64,000 nt of DNA from Paenarthrobacter sp. (GCA_031179305.1 JAPSHX010000017.1:21184-85183); one strand, 5' to 3'; counted from the stretch's first letter, positions 1 to 10,132 are shown. A program made the numbers and translations. Notes: generated by a model from the sequence alone, not told the origin.

Positions 1-897
1 GACGCCGGTATCACCAGCGTTGACACCGCTGACATCTACTCGCAGGGCGAGGCCGAGACCGTGGTTGGCCAGGCCATCCACAGCCGCCGCGACGACGTTT
101 TCCTTGCCACAAAGTTCCATGGCCAGATGGGCTCCAACCCTGCGCACGCGGGTAACTCCCGCCGGTGGATTGTCCGGGCTGTGGAGGACAGCCTGCGGCG
201 ACTGAACACGGACAGGATCGACCTTTACCAAGCGCACCGCCCGGACTACAGCACTGACCTGTTGGAAACCATCACAACCCTCAACGACCTCATCCGGCAG
301 GGCAAGATCCTGTACTACGGCACGTCCGTTTTCAGCCCCGCCCAGCTTGTAGAGGCCCAGTGGATCGCGAACACCAACCATCTGACCCCGCCGGTGGTGG
401 ACCAGGTTCCGTATTCGCTCTTGGTACGCGCGAATGAACGGGACGTTTTCCCCATCACCCAGCAGTACGGCGTCGGGATTTTGAGTTACGGACCGCTCGA
501 CGGCGGGTGGCTGGCTGGCGGTTATCGAGTGGGCGGCGGGCAGCCGGAAAGTTCGCGATCGGCCGCGGTTCCGGGCCGCTTCGACGTGAATGCGCCCTTT
601 AACCAAGGAAAACTGCACGCAGCAGATGCCCTGGCACAACTTGCGGCGCGCCATGGGTTGACCCTGATCCAGCTTGCAGTGAGCTTCGCCCTGAACCACC
701 CAGCAGTCACCAGCGTGGTCATCGGGCCGCGAACCGAGGACCACCTCACCGACTATTTGAAAGCTGCAGATGTGGTGCTCAGCGAGTCGATTCTCGACGA
801 AATCGACGACATCGTTGCCCCGGCCGTGAACTTTTTAGAGCGTGACGCCGGCACGGTTGCACCCCATCTTGAGTACCCGGAATTACGACGCCGGTAG
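1..897 (+). CDS. Aldo/keto reductase, 5' truncated by window edge
   Basis: This is the C-terminal 298 codons of an NADPH-dependent aldo/keto reductase; the reading frame is open at base 1, so the start lies outside the window. The catalytic tetrad is readable: Asp11 and Tyr13 in VDTADIY, Lys38 in ATKFHG and His79 in LYQAHR (numbered from base 1). The C-terminal part carries the usual nucleotide-binding region around VVIGPRTEDHL. It resembles the YajO/Tas type of reductase that acts on aldehydes or sugars. The substrate cannot be told from the sequence. It is followed by a palindromic repeat rather than an operon partner. Confidence 0.9.
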   Translation, partial: DAGITSVDTADIYSQGEAETVVGQAIHSRRDDVFLATKFHGQMGSNPAHAGNSRRWIVRAVEDSLRRLNTDRIDLYQAHRPDYSTDLLETITTLNDLIRQGKILYYGTSVFSPAQLVEAQWIANTNHLTPPVVDQVPYSLLVRANERDVFPITQQYGVGILSYGPLDGGWLAGGYRVGGGQPESSRSAAVPGRFDVNAPFNQGKLHAADALAQLAARHGLTLIQLAVSFALNHPAVTSVVIGPRTEDHLTDYLKAADVVLSESILDEIDDIVAPAVNFLERDAGTVAPHLEYPELRRR

Positions 898-904
898 CTC
901 CCTT

Positions 905-969
905 GCGTTGTGGGGCCCGCTTTGCGCACTCTCTGCTCGCTTTTGGGCGCAGAGCAGGCCTCACAACGA
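905..969. repeat. REP-like palindromic element, copy 1
   Basis: Two 22-nt arms (906-927 and 947-968) form an inverted repeat with 3 mismatches around a 19-nt loop. A near-identical element lies at 25793-25855. Both copies sit just after a stop codon. It may act as a transcript-end hairpin for the reductase gene, but the sequence match to the second copy marks it as a dispersed repeat. Confidence 0.75.
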
Positions 970-1060
970 GCTCTTGACGGGGTTCGCCCGCGGCGTGATC
1001 CTTGACCTAAGTGCTGCGGCACTCCGCAGCGTTTAACTTCCAGTAGAACGCCGCCGTCCC

Positions 1061-2164
1061 ATGTCCAAGCACCATGTCAAACAAAGAGCAACCAAGGCCG
1101 CCAACCCCGGCCAACCGACCCAAGGTCCGCTGACCCACGAAGAACTGCAGCTCTCCGGGCGGAATCACTCCATGCCACTGGAGGCCCTGCACGACGACAT
1201 CACGCCGGCCGGCCTTCACTACCTGCTGATCCACTTCGATATCCCGCACGTTTCCGCGGAGACATGGCGATTACGCCTGGGTGGCGCAGTTAATCGGAGC
1301 CTCGAGTTGAGTCTGGAAGACATCAAAGCCCGGCCCGCCGTCACCATGCCTGTCACCCTTGAATGCGCAGGCAATGGCCGGTCCCTGCTGCAACCTCGAC
1401 CCGTCAGCCAACCCTGGGTTCTGGGTGCCGTGGGCACAGCCAAGTGGACCGGAACCCCGTTGGCGCCCTTGCTGGAGGAAGCCGGTTTGGCGAGTGACGC
1501 CGTCGAACTTGTTTTTACCGGCGCCGACGACGGCATCCAAGGAGGCGTCGAGGAGCCTTATGCGCGCAGCCTTTCAGTGGCGGAAGCGATGCATCCCGAA
1601 GTCATGCTGGTCTACGCCATGAACGGCAACCCTTTGCCCATCCAGCACGGGTTCCCGCTCAGGCTGCTGGTGCCGGGTTGGTACGGCATGGCGAGTGTGA
1701 AGTGGTTGACGTCGATCGAGGCCGTGAAGTCTCGGTTCATGGGTTTCCAGCAGGCCGTCGCGTACCACTACCTTCAAGGGCCTGACGGTCCAGGCATACC
1801 CGTGAGCCACATCCGCGTCCGCTCCCTCATGATTCCGCCGGGCATCCCGGACTTCTACACCCGGCGACGCGTGGTGGACGCTGGTCCCGTGATGCTGCAC
1901 GGGCGCGCGTGGTCCGGGCACGGCGAGGTTGAGCGCGTCGAGGTAGGCATTGACGGCGAATGGATGCCAGCGCACCTCGAGCCTGCTCTGGGTGATTTCG
2001 CCTGGAGGTCGTGGTCCATGGTGTGGGTCGCGAGCCCGGGCGAGCACGTTCTGAGGTGCCGGGCAATGGATACGTCCGGCGCGCTGCAGCCCACTGAGCA
2101 GGTGTGGAACTATCAAGGCTTCGGGAACAACATGGCGCAGGTGGTTGAGGTGACGGTGCGGTAG
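1061..2164 (+). CDS. Sulfite oxidase-like molybdopterin oxidoreductase
   Basis: A 367-residue protein of the SUOX/YedY-like molybdenum cofactor fold. The Mo-ligating cysteine is Cys102 in TLECAGNGR, the hallmark motif, and the N-terminal half has the conserved GVPL-like and GWYGMASVKWL segments. The C-terminal part (about 255-365) fits the Mo-co dimerisation domain, ending in WNYQGFGNN. No signal peptide and no haem domain are visible, so it is probably cytoplasmic with an unknown physiological acceptor. Such actinobacterial proteins are often annotated as sulfite oxidase, but sulfite as substrate is unproven. ATG at 1061 is the first good start after the repeat; it stands alone. Confidence 0.85.
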   Translation: MSKHHVKQRATKAANPGQPTQGPLTHEELQLSGRNHSMPLEALHDDITPAGLHYLLIHFDIPHVSAETWRLRLGGAVNRSLELSLEDIKARPAVTMPVTLECAGNGRSLLQPRPVSQPWVLGAVGTAKWTGTPLAPLLEEAGLASDAVELVFTGADDGIQGGVEEPYARSLSVAEAMHPEVMLVYAMNGNPLPIQHGFPLRLLVPGWYGMASVKWLTSIEAVKSRFMGFQQAVAYHYLQGPDGPGIPVSHIRVRSLMIPPGIPDFYTRRRVVDAGPVMLHGRAWSGHGEVERVEVGIDGEWMPAHLEPALGDFAWRSWSMVWVASPGEHVLRCRAMDTSGALQPTEQVWNYQGFGNNMAQVVEVTVR

Positions 2165-2254
2165 TTTGGGATGGACTGCGCGCTACAGCCGCCGCAGGTG
2201 GGCCACCCGCGGTTCCCGACGGCGGGTTCCCGGCCAAGTGGTCAGGCGCGCCAC

Positions 2255-3646
2255 TCAGAACCTCCCGATTATGCGATAGCCGAGTTGCCTTGTCCGCATG
2301 CTGTACCTCAGGGCAAGAAGAAGCGACGCCACGGCCGCGGAGGCAACGGCAACCATCGCCGATTGCCACACCAGTATCCCGAGGATGGCAATCGGGATGG
2401 TGATCAGATACGTGACAACGGTTGATGGCAGGGAGAGCCACGACGACCGCTGTTCCACCGTCAAGATCTCCCCGCACAAATTCTCTATAACATAGGCGGG
2501 TACTGCGATGAGATAGGCAGCAGTCAGTATCCACACCAATCCGACGTCAACCTCATCGCCGCCCAAGACCTTGGCAAGAACGGGCACGGCCGCTGCCACA
2601 CCAGCCGCTGCGATGAAACTGGGCCACACAACATACTTACGCGAACGTTGCACCACAGCGTGGGCGTCCTGCTGGCTTCTGCCCCGGGAGTACCCAACAA
2701 AAACGCCAACAGCGCTGAGCGTCGCCTGGGGAACCCGACAGTAGAGAGTCCAGATCCTCGTAGCCACCGCTGCCGCGGCAACAGTGGCTACGTCCAAACG
2801 GCTGATGAGCATGAAGGGCACCACGGCAGCGGCGTAGTTGTTCATTTGCCGCAACCCGACACCGAGGCTTGTTACAAACATCTCCCGCGTAAGCGGGATG
2901 ATTCGCGGTTGATCAGTTTCGGCAACTCTTTCCCCGCGACCTCGGGAGAAATGCCGTGCGAGGACAACAAACCCGCAGGCAGCAGTGAGAACCTGGGCGA
3001 TCACCGTAGCGATGGCCACCGCGATCACGGGGTTGGCTGCTACCACTTTCAGCGGGCCGTAAACCAAGGCGGCATTGAAGGCTGCATTCAACACGAACAC
3101 GGTCACAATGAGGACAATCGAAGCGCGTTGTCGCCCCACGACGCGGAGGGTGACCGAGACGGCAGCAAGAGCCAACGTGAATGGAATGCCAATCATGCGT
3201 ACGGTCAAGTAGTCGCTGGCTATGGCAGCCACAGCAGGCTCGGAGCCTACAACGTCAAATATCAGGGGAACAACCCGGGTGACCACCATTCCGGCTGCAG
3301 TCCAGACAGCAGCAACGAGAAGCAGCGCGGTAAACAATTTGGGCAATAACCTGCTGGCGTCGTTCCGCCCTTCGGCGCGAGCCAATTTCACGGCAAAAAC
3401 GTCGATGATTCCCGCGAAGAAGGCCATGAAAAGTGCGGTCACGAGATCGCCCAAACCTATGCCGGCCACCATAAGGGCACCGAACGGGGCCACGAAGGCC
3501 AGGTCAATAGCTCCATTTCCGGCGCTAAGGAGATCGACTGCAAACATGGTCCCGGCCAGGGAGACAAACGTCCGAGGCGAAAGGATGGTGTGGGCAGCGG
3601 CGCTCGACGCCGCCGGTTCCTCCGTTGAACTGATTCGTTGTGACAT
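2255..3646 (-). CDS. MATE-type multidrug efflux membrane protein
   Basis: A very hydrophobic protein of about 463 residues with roughly 12 predicted membrane segments, matching the MATE (MatE) family of drug or metabolite exporters, for example the repeated LGDLVTALFMAFFAGI and LGVGLRQMNNYAAAVVPF segments of the two halves. The open frame extends to a GTG at 3718. I prefer ATG 3646 (MSQRIS) because GGGA lies upstream of it and a perfect palindrome (3700-3715) lies inside the longer version, as expected for an operator in the leader. The antiporter ion and substrate are unknown. It stands alone, with no neighbouring regulator gene. Confidence 0.8.
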   Translation of the reverse strand: MSQRISSTEEPAASSAAAHTILSPRTFVSLAGTMFAVDLLSAGNGAIDLAFVAPFGALMVAGIGLGDLVTALFMAFFAGIIDVFAVKLARAEGRNDASRLLPKLFTALLLVAAVWTAAGMVVTRVVPLIFDVVGSEPAVAAIASDYLTVRMIGIPFTLALAAVSVTLRVVGRQRASIVLIVTVFVLNAAFNAALVYGPLKVVAANPVIAVAIATVIAQVLTAACGFVVLARHFSRGRGERVAETDQPRIIPLTREMFVTSLGVGLRQMNNYAAAVVPFMLISRLDVATVAAAAVATRIWTLYCRVPQATLSAVGVFVGYSRGRSQQDAHAVVQRSRKYVVWPSFIAAAGVAAAVPVLAKVLGGDEVDVGLVWILTAAYLIAVPAYVIENLCGEILTVEQRSSWLSLPSTVVTYLITIPIAILGILVWQSAMVAVASAAVASLLLALRYSMRTRQLGYRIIGRF

Positions 3647-3699
3647 CACGCTATTCCCGCGCGAGCAGGTCCTTTGCAGATTGAACTCGGGCACTGCGT

Positions 3700-3715
3700 A
3701 CTCGTCAGTACGAGT
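3700..3715. promoter_or_regulatory. Palindromic operator upstream of the MATE gene
   Basis: Perfect palindrome ACTCGT-CAGT-ACGAGT, 54 nt upstream of the preferred start of the exporter. The form (6-bp arms, short spacer) is typical of TetR or MarR family operators. No regulator gene is adjacent, so the cognate protein would be encoded elsewhere. Confidence 0.5.
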
Positions 3716-3942
3716 CACAAGCTAACACACATTATTCGCCCACTCATGATTCCCGCCGGTTTTCCAAAATTACTTTGATCGGAGTTCTTAGGTCGATGGA
3801 AATTACGTCAGAATGCCGCTTCATCGGATTACGGCAGGCAGACCGAAAATGCTGAATTGCCGCAAGTCACATTCATTGGGTTCGTTTCTCACGGGCCCGC
3901 CCGGCGCCCCTGACGCCTTGAAACTGAGTCCGCAGTGCACAC

Positions 3943-4347
3943 ATGCCTGTTATCGGCGACAATTCAATGATGAGCATCCCGTCTTCGTCCCCGGCCAACG
4001 TGCGAGTCGACGCTTGGCTGTGGGCGATCCGCGCGTACAAGACCCGTTCCGCTGCCACGGCCGCCTGCCGCGCAGGGCACATCCGGATCAACGGGAACCC
4101 GGTCAAGGCGTCGCAGAGCGTGATCATTGGAGACACCATCCGGGTCCGGGAGTCAGGCTGGGAACGGATCCTCGAAGTCCGGCGACTCATCGCCAAGCGT
4201 GTGGGTGCCGAAGCCGCGTCCCACTGCTTCACCGACCACACTCCCCCGCGTCCCGTTGCTCCAAAGCTCGGTCTCCCCCAGCGTGACCGCGGCGCCGGCC
4301 GACCCACCAAGAAGGACCGCCGGGATATGGAGAAGCTGCGGGGGTAG
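3943..4347 (+). CDS. S4-domain RNA-binding protein, Hsp15-like
   Basis: A 134-residue protein with an N-terminal S4 RNA-binding domain (about 21-65: VRVDAWLWAIRAYKTRS, then AGHIRINGNPVK) and a basic C-terminal tail rich in Arg, Lys and Pro. This is the layout of HslR/Hsp15, which binds stalled 50S ribosomal subunits carrying peptidyl-tRNA. The start is uncertain: in-frame ATGs at 3967 and 3970 are equally near the conserved domain and no strong Shine-Dalgarno sequence separates them. No operon partner is seen. Confidence 0.8.
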   Translation: MPVIGDNSMMSIPSSSPANVRVDAWLWAIRAYKTRSAATAACRAGHIRINGNPVKASQSVIIGDTIRVRESGWERILEVRRLIAKRVGAEAASHCFTDHTPPRPVAPKLGLPQRDRGAGRPTKKDRRDMEKLRG

Positions 4348-4445
4348 GTGCTTTCCACATACCACCGCTAGGGCGCCCATTCCCGGGACATCTTCTTTAG
4401 ATTGAAGTTGCGACCACGCTGCCGCCAGTTCCTGTTCCCGTCAAT

Positions 4446-4887
4446 GTGACCTTGCACGCGGCACCAACCGAATGGTGGCATTTCCTGTCAGCTCTGGCTC
4501 CTCTGGCTGTACTGACCGCGGCTGCCATCGCAGGTTGGATCGCTTGGAAGTCGCTGAGTCAGAAGAGCGCTGCAGACAACCGGGCGGAGTGGTGGCGGAG
4601 GGCAGAATGGGCATTCGACAGTATCTTGTCCCCAAGAGCCACGCCGCGCTCAGGTCGGCTTACAGGTAATGACCATCTTGGCCGAGTCAACACCAAGCTC
4701 GGAAGAAGTCGAAATCACAACCGTTGCTTGGGCGAAGCCCTTGGAAGAGGCGGCAGATCTTCGACGGGTGGGCACCGCTTCATCCGGTGAACCTTTCCTT
4801 GATCACCCAAGTTCCGGTCTGAACAACGCACTGGACCAGAAGTCCGATTCCGGCAACAATGAGTCAACTAGACACGACATCATTTGA
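4446..4887 (+). pseudogene. Small membrane protein gene with +1 frameshift
   Basis: The first part, from GTG 4446, encodes an N-terminus with one membrane segment (LAPLAVLTAAAIAGWIAWKSL) and a charged stretch (AEWWRRAEWAFDSILS). It then loses its frame at a CCCC run (4630-4633). Removing one C makes the protein continue as SQEPRRAQVGLQVMTILAE and on to a stop at 4885-4887, about 146 residues in all. Both halves look like real coding sequence; the alternative continuation in frame (RATPRSGR...) does not. The base could be a true mutation or a sequencing error. It would be translated just before the next small gene, whose RBS overlaps its stop. I recognise it only as a conserved Arthrobacter-type hypothetical. 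Confidence 0.6.
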
Positions 4888-4897
4888 GAGGCCAGCG

Positions 4898-5104
4898 ATG
4901 AGTGCAGAACCGGTGGGACCATCGGGACAAATCCGGTCTCCAATAGATACAACGACGCGCATCGATCGTGGCGCCGCAGCACGGGACCGCGGGGTGCAGA
5001 TCGCGGCGGCACAGCTGCGACTCGTCACGGATCGACGCCTCGGAAAAGTGACTCCTGATTGGATCAAGAAGTTAGCTGCTGAAGGACCCCCACGTAGCAC
5101 TTAG
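4898..5104 (+). CDS. Small hypothetical protein
   Basis: A 68-residue polar protein beginning MSAEPVGPSGQ and ending in KLAAEGPPRST. ATG 4898 is chosen because GAGAGG (4886-4891) lies 6 nt before it; a longer version from ATG 4859 would overlap the preceding reading frame by 29 nt. Residues 30-60 (ARDRGVQIAAAQLRLVTDRR) could form one helix. No family is recognised. Its tight coupling to the frameshifted membrane protein gene suggests the two were co-translated. Confidence 0.55.
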   Translation: MSAEPVGPSGQIRSPIDTTTRIDRGAAARDRGVQIAAAQLRLVTDRRLGKVTPDWIKKLAAEGPPRST

Positions 5105-5237
5105 CTTTTTCCCGCTCCCCCTGATCCTGCTTAGTGTGAGACCGCTTATCCACAGGCCCCGTTTTCTGACATGAACGGTTACCCGTCCCCGCCTAGACTG
5201 ACCGGCACACCGCCAAACAGCTGCTGGGGAGCCTGTC

Positions 5238-6847
<1,610 letters not shown>

Positions 6848-6990
6848 ACAGACGGCGCACGTACCGCCACCTCCCACTTTGATCGCCTAATCCTGGCGAC
6901 ACACCATTAAGTCGGCGCGTCGAGACCACCCACGATTCAAAGTGGGTGGGTGCGGCCCATGGAGTCAGGGATCCTTCGCTTTAAGTGAAG

Positions 6991-7022
6991 AAAGGCATCA
7001 GTTGCTAAGAACTGATGCCTTT
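6991..7022. terminator. Bidirectional terminator
   Basis: A perfect 13-bp stem (6991-7003 with 7010-7022) and a 6-nt loop, flanked by A-rich and T-rich ends. It lies between two convergent genes, so it can stop transcription from both sides. A second, looser inverted repeat (6873-6882 with 6937-6946) lies just upstream. Confidence 0.85.
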
Positions 7023-7035
7023 CGTCTGCTGAAGC

Positions 7036-7497
7036 CTAGGAGAACCAGGTACCTGGAGGACCCATGAACAGCAGGAAGCTAAACACTGCGCCCACGGCCA
7101 CGAGAGTCACCACAACAGCAAGAATCGGGTTCCGGAGAACCCAAGCTTGGGCTTTCTCGAAGCCTCCCTGAGGCTTCTCTCCCCCGGCAGCCAAGCGCCA
7201 ATCACCGGCGAGGAGGCCGCGGCGGTCCAGCGACTTCTCCATGGGGATGGTGGCATAGGGAATCACTGCTGAAGCGATGGCCAGCAGGCCGGTGCGGGTT
7301 GTCCACTTCTGGTTGATCCACGTGAACGCGGCCGTCGCGGCGTAGCAAAGGAACACGAACCCGTGGATGCCTCCGGCGATGCTCACACCAACGTCTGTGG
7401 TGCGCGTGACGTACTTAAGGAACAGCCCGATCAACAACAGCGTCCATGTCACGGCCTCGGCAAAAGCAACGGTACGGAACAAGGTGCGGGGCTGCAT
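7036..7497 (-). CDS. DUF3817 integral membrane protein
   Basis: A 153-residue protein with four predicted membrane helices. The N-terminal part (FRTVAFAEAVTWTLLLIGLFLKY, then HGFVFLCYAATAAF) is the DUF3817 domain, conserved in actinobacteria and without known function. The last helix (LAVVVTLVAVGAVFSFLLF) follows a polar loop. ATG 7497 directly precedes the domain. It appears to be a single-gene unit ended by the terminator at 6991-7022. Confidence 0.8.
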   Translation of the reverse strand: MQPRTLFRTVAFAEAVTWTLLLIGLFLKYVTRTTDVGVSIAGGIHGFVFLCYAATAAFTWINQKWTTRTGLLAIASAVIPYATIPMEKSLDRRGLLAGDWRLAAGGEKPQGGFEKAQAWVLRNPILAVVVTLVAVGAVFSFLLFMGPPGTWFS

Positions 7498-7581
7498 GGA
7501 AGTCCTCAGGTAGAAAACGGGAGACGCACCCTATTTTACCGGCTGTAGAACTTCCCTTGCGTCAATCAGTGCAACCGTGAG

Positions 7582-8196
7582 TTACGGCAATGGGAGCGCC
7601 GCCCGATTACGGATCCGGGAGTCGCCGAACTCAATGGCCACGGTAGCGATCTCCATCGCCGGCTCATGCCTGGTCCGGGCTTTCCCGACCGCAATGTGGG
7701 GCAACCATCGGGGCGATCTGTAACCAAGTGCGGGCGAGCTCAAGATGAAGTCGTCGATGTTGTCGAGGCCGAGGTCGTCAAGAAGTACGTGCAGCCCTTG
7801 CACCAAGAGTGCTTGGTAGTCGTGAACCTCCTGCGGCACGTCCACTTCGAGCCCCATAAGACGTCCACCGCCCAAGGGGATCAGTTTGTCCGACTTCCCC
7901 AGAAAACCCTGCAGTACAGGCAACTCCGTCAACCAACTGGAGATCTCGGGGAGCACTTTCTCCGGGGGTGACAATCCCTTGGTCCATGCAACGATGTCCC
8001 TTCCCAGCTCGTCCAGAATCCCAATATGCAGCAGCGTCATGTGCAAGCCTTGGGGCTTCCGCAGGGAGTCGACGAAGCGGTTCAGTCCCTCGTAGTCCGA
8101 AAGCCCTGCCCCGACGCGTACGACGGGCACCTCCACAGTGATGCGGGATCCATGAGGTTTGCTTCCAGGGGAGACAAGGTCCGTCATGGATGCCAT
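7582..8196 (-). CDS. 2H phosphoesterase-like protein
   Basis: A 204-residue protein with two histidine motifs typical of the 2H (2'-5' RNA ligase / cyclic phosphodiesterase) fold: His52-Met-Thr54 in GLHMTLLHIG and His166-Ile-Ala168 in LPHIAVGKA. The second motif has Ala where the family normally has Thr or Ser, so activity may be altered. The protein could act on 2',3'-cyclic phosphate or 2'-5' linked RNA; this is inferred from the fold only. The start may also be the ATG 9 nt downstream (8187). Confidence 0.55.
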   Translation of the reverse strand: MASMTDLVSPGSKPHGSRITVEVPVVRVGAGLSDYEGLNRFVDSLRKPQGLHMTLLHIGILDELGRDIVAWTKGLSPPEKVLPEISSWLTELPVLQGFLGKSDKLIPLGGGRLMGLEVDVPQEVHDYQALLVQGLHVLLDDLGLDNIDDFILSSPALGYRSPRWLPHIAVGKARTRHEPAMEIATVAIEFGDSRIRNRAALPLP

Positions 8197-8265
8197 TATG
8201 CGCCGGAATTCAAGCCAGCGGCAGGCCGACGACGCAAGCTGAGTACCGCCGTCGTACGTTAAGCA

Positions 8266-8787
8266 CTACTTCTTGGAGCGGGCCTGAACCAGGTTGGCGA
8301 ACGGAAGACGACCAAAGGCGGCAACAAAGTCAGCGTGGTAGGCGGCCTCGGCGGCGTTGACTTCGGAGGCGGGGAGTTCCTTCCATGCAACGATCAGGTC
8401 CAGGGCGTCGCGGAGTTGCCAGATGAGCCGGGCGTCCCAGACGACGGTGGGTCGTCCACGGCCGTAATCCATGAGCTCTTGGAGCTGCTTGCGTAACCCG
8501 CGGTTGCCTTGGCTCCCGGCGCTGGCTTTGCCGATGTACAACACGGAAGCATTCGGAATCCATTCGGACTCCAGCGCCTCACGTTTGAGGGAAGGGTCCT
8601 TCTTCTTGAACGTGCCGGCGGTGCTCTTCGTTAGGAACACCGGTTCAAAATCCGCGGGACGAAGGATTGCGAAGATGCCAGGTCCTTGGGGAATCCTCAT
8701 GGGATCGAGTTCGTCGAGCGGTCGGAATCCGGTGAACCCGTCCTCAGTGAGTGACTTTTTGGTGAAGAGCATGGTCCATTGTGCCAA
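8266..8787 (-). CDS. GIY-YIG nuclease-like protein
   Basis: A 173-residue protein whose layout matches the GIY-YIG nuclease fold: GIF at 37-39 stands for GIY, LYIGKA at 83-88 for YIG, followed by an Arg-rich helix (Arg97, Arg99), a late Glu147 in AAEAAYHADFVAAFGRLPFAN, then Pro162 and Asn165. These are the usual catalytic and structural positions. It is a single-domain protein with no DNA-binding module visible, so it could be a repair-related or orphan nuclease. No mobile-element context is seen. Confidence 0.55.
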   Translation of the reverse strand: MAQWTMLFTKKSLTEDGFTGFRPLDELDPMRIPQGPGIFAILRPADFEPVFLTKSTAGTFKKKDPSLKREALESEWIPNASVLYIGKASAGSQGNRGLRKQLQELMDYGRGRPTVVWDARLIWQLRDALDLIVAWKELPASEVNAAEAAYHADFVAAFGRLPFANLVQARSKK

Positions 8788-8859
8788 GGGAGCGCGTCAC
8801 ATTGGCGTCGTGCGCTGAAGGAAGTCTTCAGGATGTGAGTTGTAGCTTAAAGTGTTCTC

Positions 8860-8874
8860 GGCTGCTAAGCAGCC
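8860..8874. other. Short perfect palindrome upstream of nuclease gene
   Basis: GGCTGC-TAA-GCAGCC lies in the 199-bp gap between the divergent GIY-YIG-like and nuclease genes. It could be an operator or a small hairpin. An AT-rich stretch, GCATAAATAGG, follows at about 8897-8907 and may hold the -10 of the nuclease promoter. Confidence 0.35.
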
Positions 8875-8986
8875 AAACCATCACTCTTAGCCATTCGCAT
8901 AAATAGGGGGACTATTTGCGCACCCAAAACCGGCTGCCCCACAGCCACCACCCACTTCCGGCCTTCACCGAGGAAGGCTCAACATC

Positions 8987-10096
8987 GTGCGAAAGCTAAT
9001 CATTGGAGCTGCGGCCGCAGTTGCGGTCGTAACCGGCTCGTTGGTTGCGGCCGCTGCCGCAAACGCAGACTCAGGGATTGTAGTCCGGGTAGTCGATGGT
9101 GACACCGTAATCGTGTCCATCAACAACATAGATCAGACCGTTCGCCTGCTGAACGTCAACACTCCGGAAACGAAGGATCCGAACAAGCCCACCGAATGCC
9201 TCGGTCCAGAAGCCAGCGACTACCTCAAGGAGGCCCTGCCCGCGGGCAGTAAGGTTCGGCTGGAGTTCGACGTCGAACGTCACGACAAATACGGCAGAAC
9301 CTTGGCAGGGGTCTTCAACGCCAGCAACCAGCTCGTCAACGCCGAGATCGCCCGCCGAGGGCTTGGCGTTCCCATGGTGGTCGGCGAAAACCGGAAGTTC
9401 CTTCCGCCTGTGGAAGCAGCGCACTCGGAAGCACGCTCTGCTCAAGACGGTCTCTTCTCGGAAGCAGTCGAGTGCACCCTTCCCGCCCAAGTGGCAGCAG
9501 CCTCGGACGCACTTGCGGCCGCTGAAAACACCACCCCGGCAACGACGTCAGCGGCCGCGGGTGCCACCGCTGCAGGGATTGCGGCAGCGCTCATCACGGC
9601 GAAGGCCGCGCGCGATCTCCTTTCCGTGGCCCGAGATACCGAGCAGTCGATCGTCTGGGCGGCCTACGAGTCAGCTGAGGCAACCTCAAAGCTGGCTGCC
9701 CTCTCAACCAGGATCACTCGAGCGGAAAACACGCTGACCAAGGCCAAGGCTCAGCAAACGTCACTGGCGGCTGCGGAAAAGAAGGCCGAGGAGGAGCGTC
9801 TGGCCGCTGCCGCTCGGGCAGAAGCGGAGAGAAAGGCTGCTGAGGAAGCCGCTGCTGCTGCCAAGAAGGCCGCGGACGAAGCTGCAGCAGCAGCGCAGGC
9901 ACGGGCTGCTGCTGCAGCTGCGGAGGCGGAACGGATCCGCAACATTCCGGCTCCAGTCGCGCCGCCGGTCCTACAGTATGTTCCGCCAGTTCAGCAGTAC
10001 GTGCCGCCCGCACCCGCTGTTCCGGCGGATCCGGCACCGGGTTATACCGGCCCCCGATGCTACGCACCGGGCGGAAAGACCTGGCGCCCCTGCTGA
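8987..10096 (+). CDS. Secreted thermonuclease (SNase family)
   Basis: A 369-residue exported nuclease. The signal peptide (1-27, ending in ANA) is followed by a staphylococcal-nuclease domain (about 29-160) with the catalytic residues Arg53 (TVRLLNVNTPE), Glu61 and Arg104 (HDKYGR) and the metal site DGDT at 38-40. Next comes an alanine-rich helical region with an Ala/Glu/Lys coiled coil (about 245-315). A Pro/Gln/Tyr repeat (QYVPPVQQYVPP) and a short tail with two Cys (RCYAPGGKTWRPC) follow, possibly for cell-wall attachment. GTG 8987 follows GAGGAAGG by 9 nt. It probably degrades extracellular nucleic acid for nutrition. Confidence 0.85.
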   Translation: MRKLIIGAAAAVAVVTGSLVAAAAANADSGIVVRVVDGDTVIVSINNIDQTVRLLNVNTPETKDPNKPTECLGPEASDYLKEALPAGSKVRLEFDVERHDKYGRTLAGVFNASNQLVNAEIARRGLGVPMVVGENRKFLPPVEAAHSEARSAQDGLFSEAVECTLPAQVAAASDALAAAENTTPATTSAAAGATAAGIAAALITAKAARDLLSVARDTEQSIVWAAYESAEATSKLAALSTRITRAENTLTKAKAQQTSLAAAEKKAEEERLAAAARAEAERKAAEEAAAAAKKAADEAAAAAQARAAAAAAEAERIRNIPAPVAPPVLQYVPPVQQYVPPAPAVPADPAPGYTGPRCYAPGGKTWRPC

Positions 10097-10132
10097 TAGC
10101 TTCAAGCAAGCCCGGCCGGACCGAGATGCACT

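Noticed and set aside
8788..8986. Possible tRNA in the gap before the nuclease gene
   Set aside because: No acceptor stem, T-loop GTTCRA or CCA-proximal pattern could be folded.
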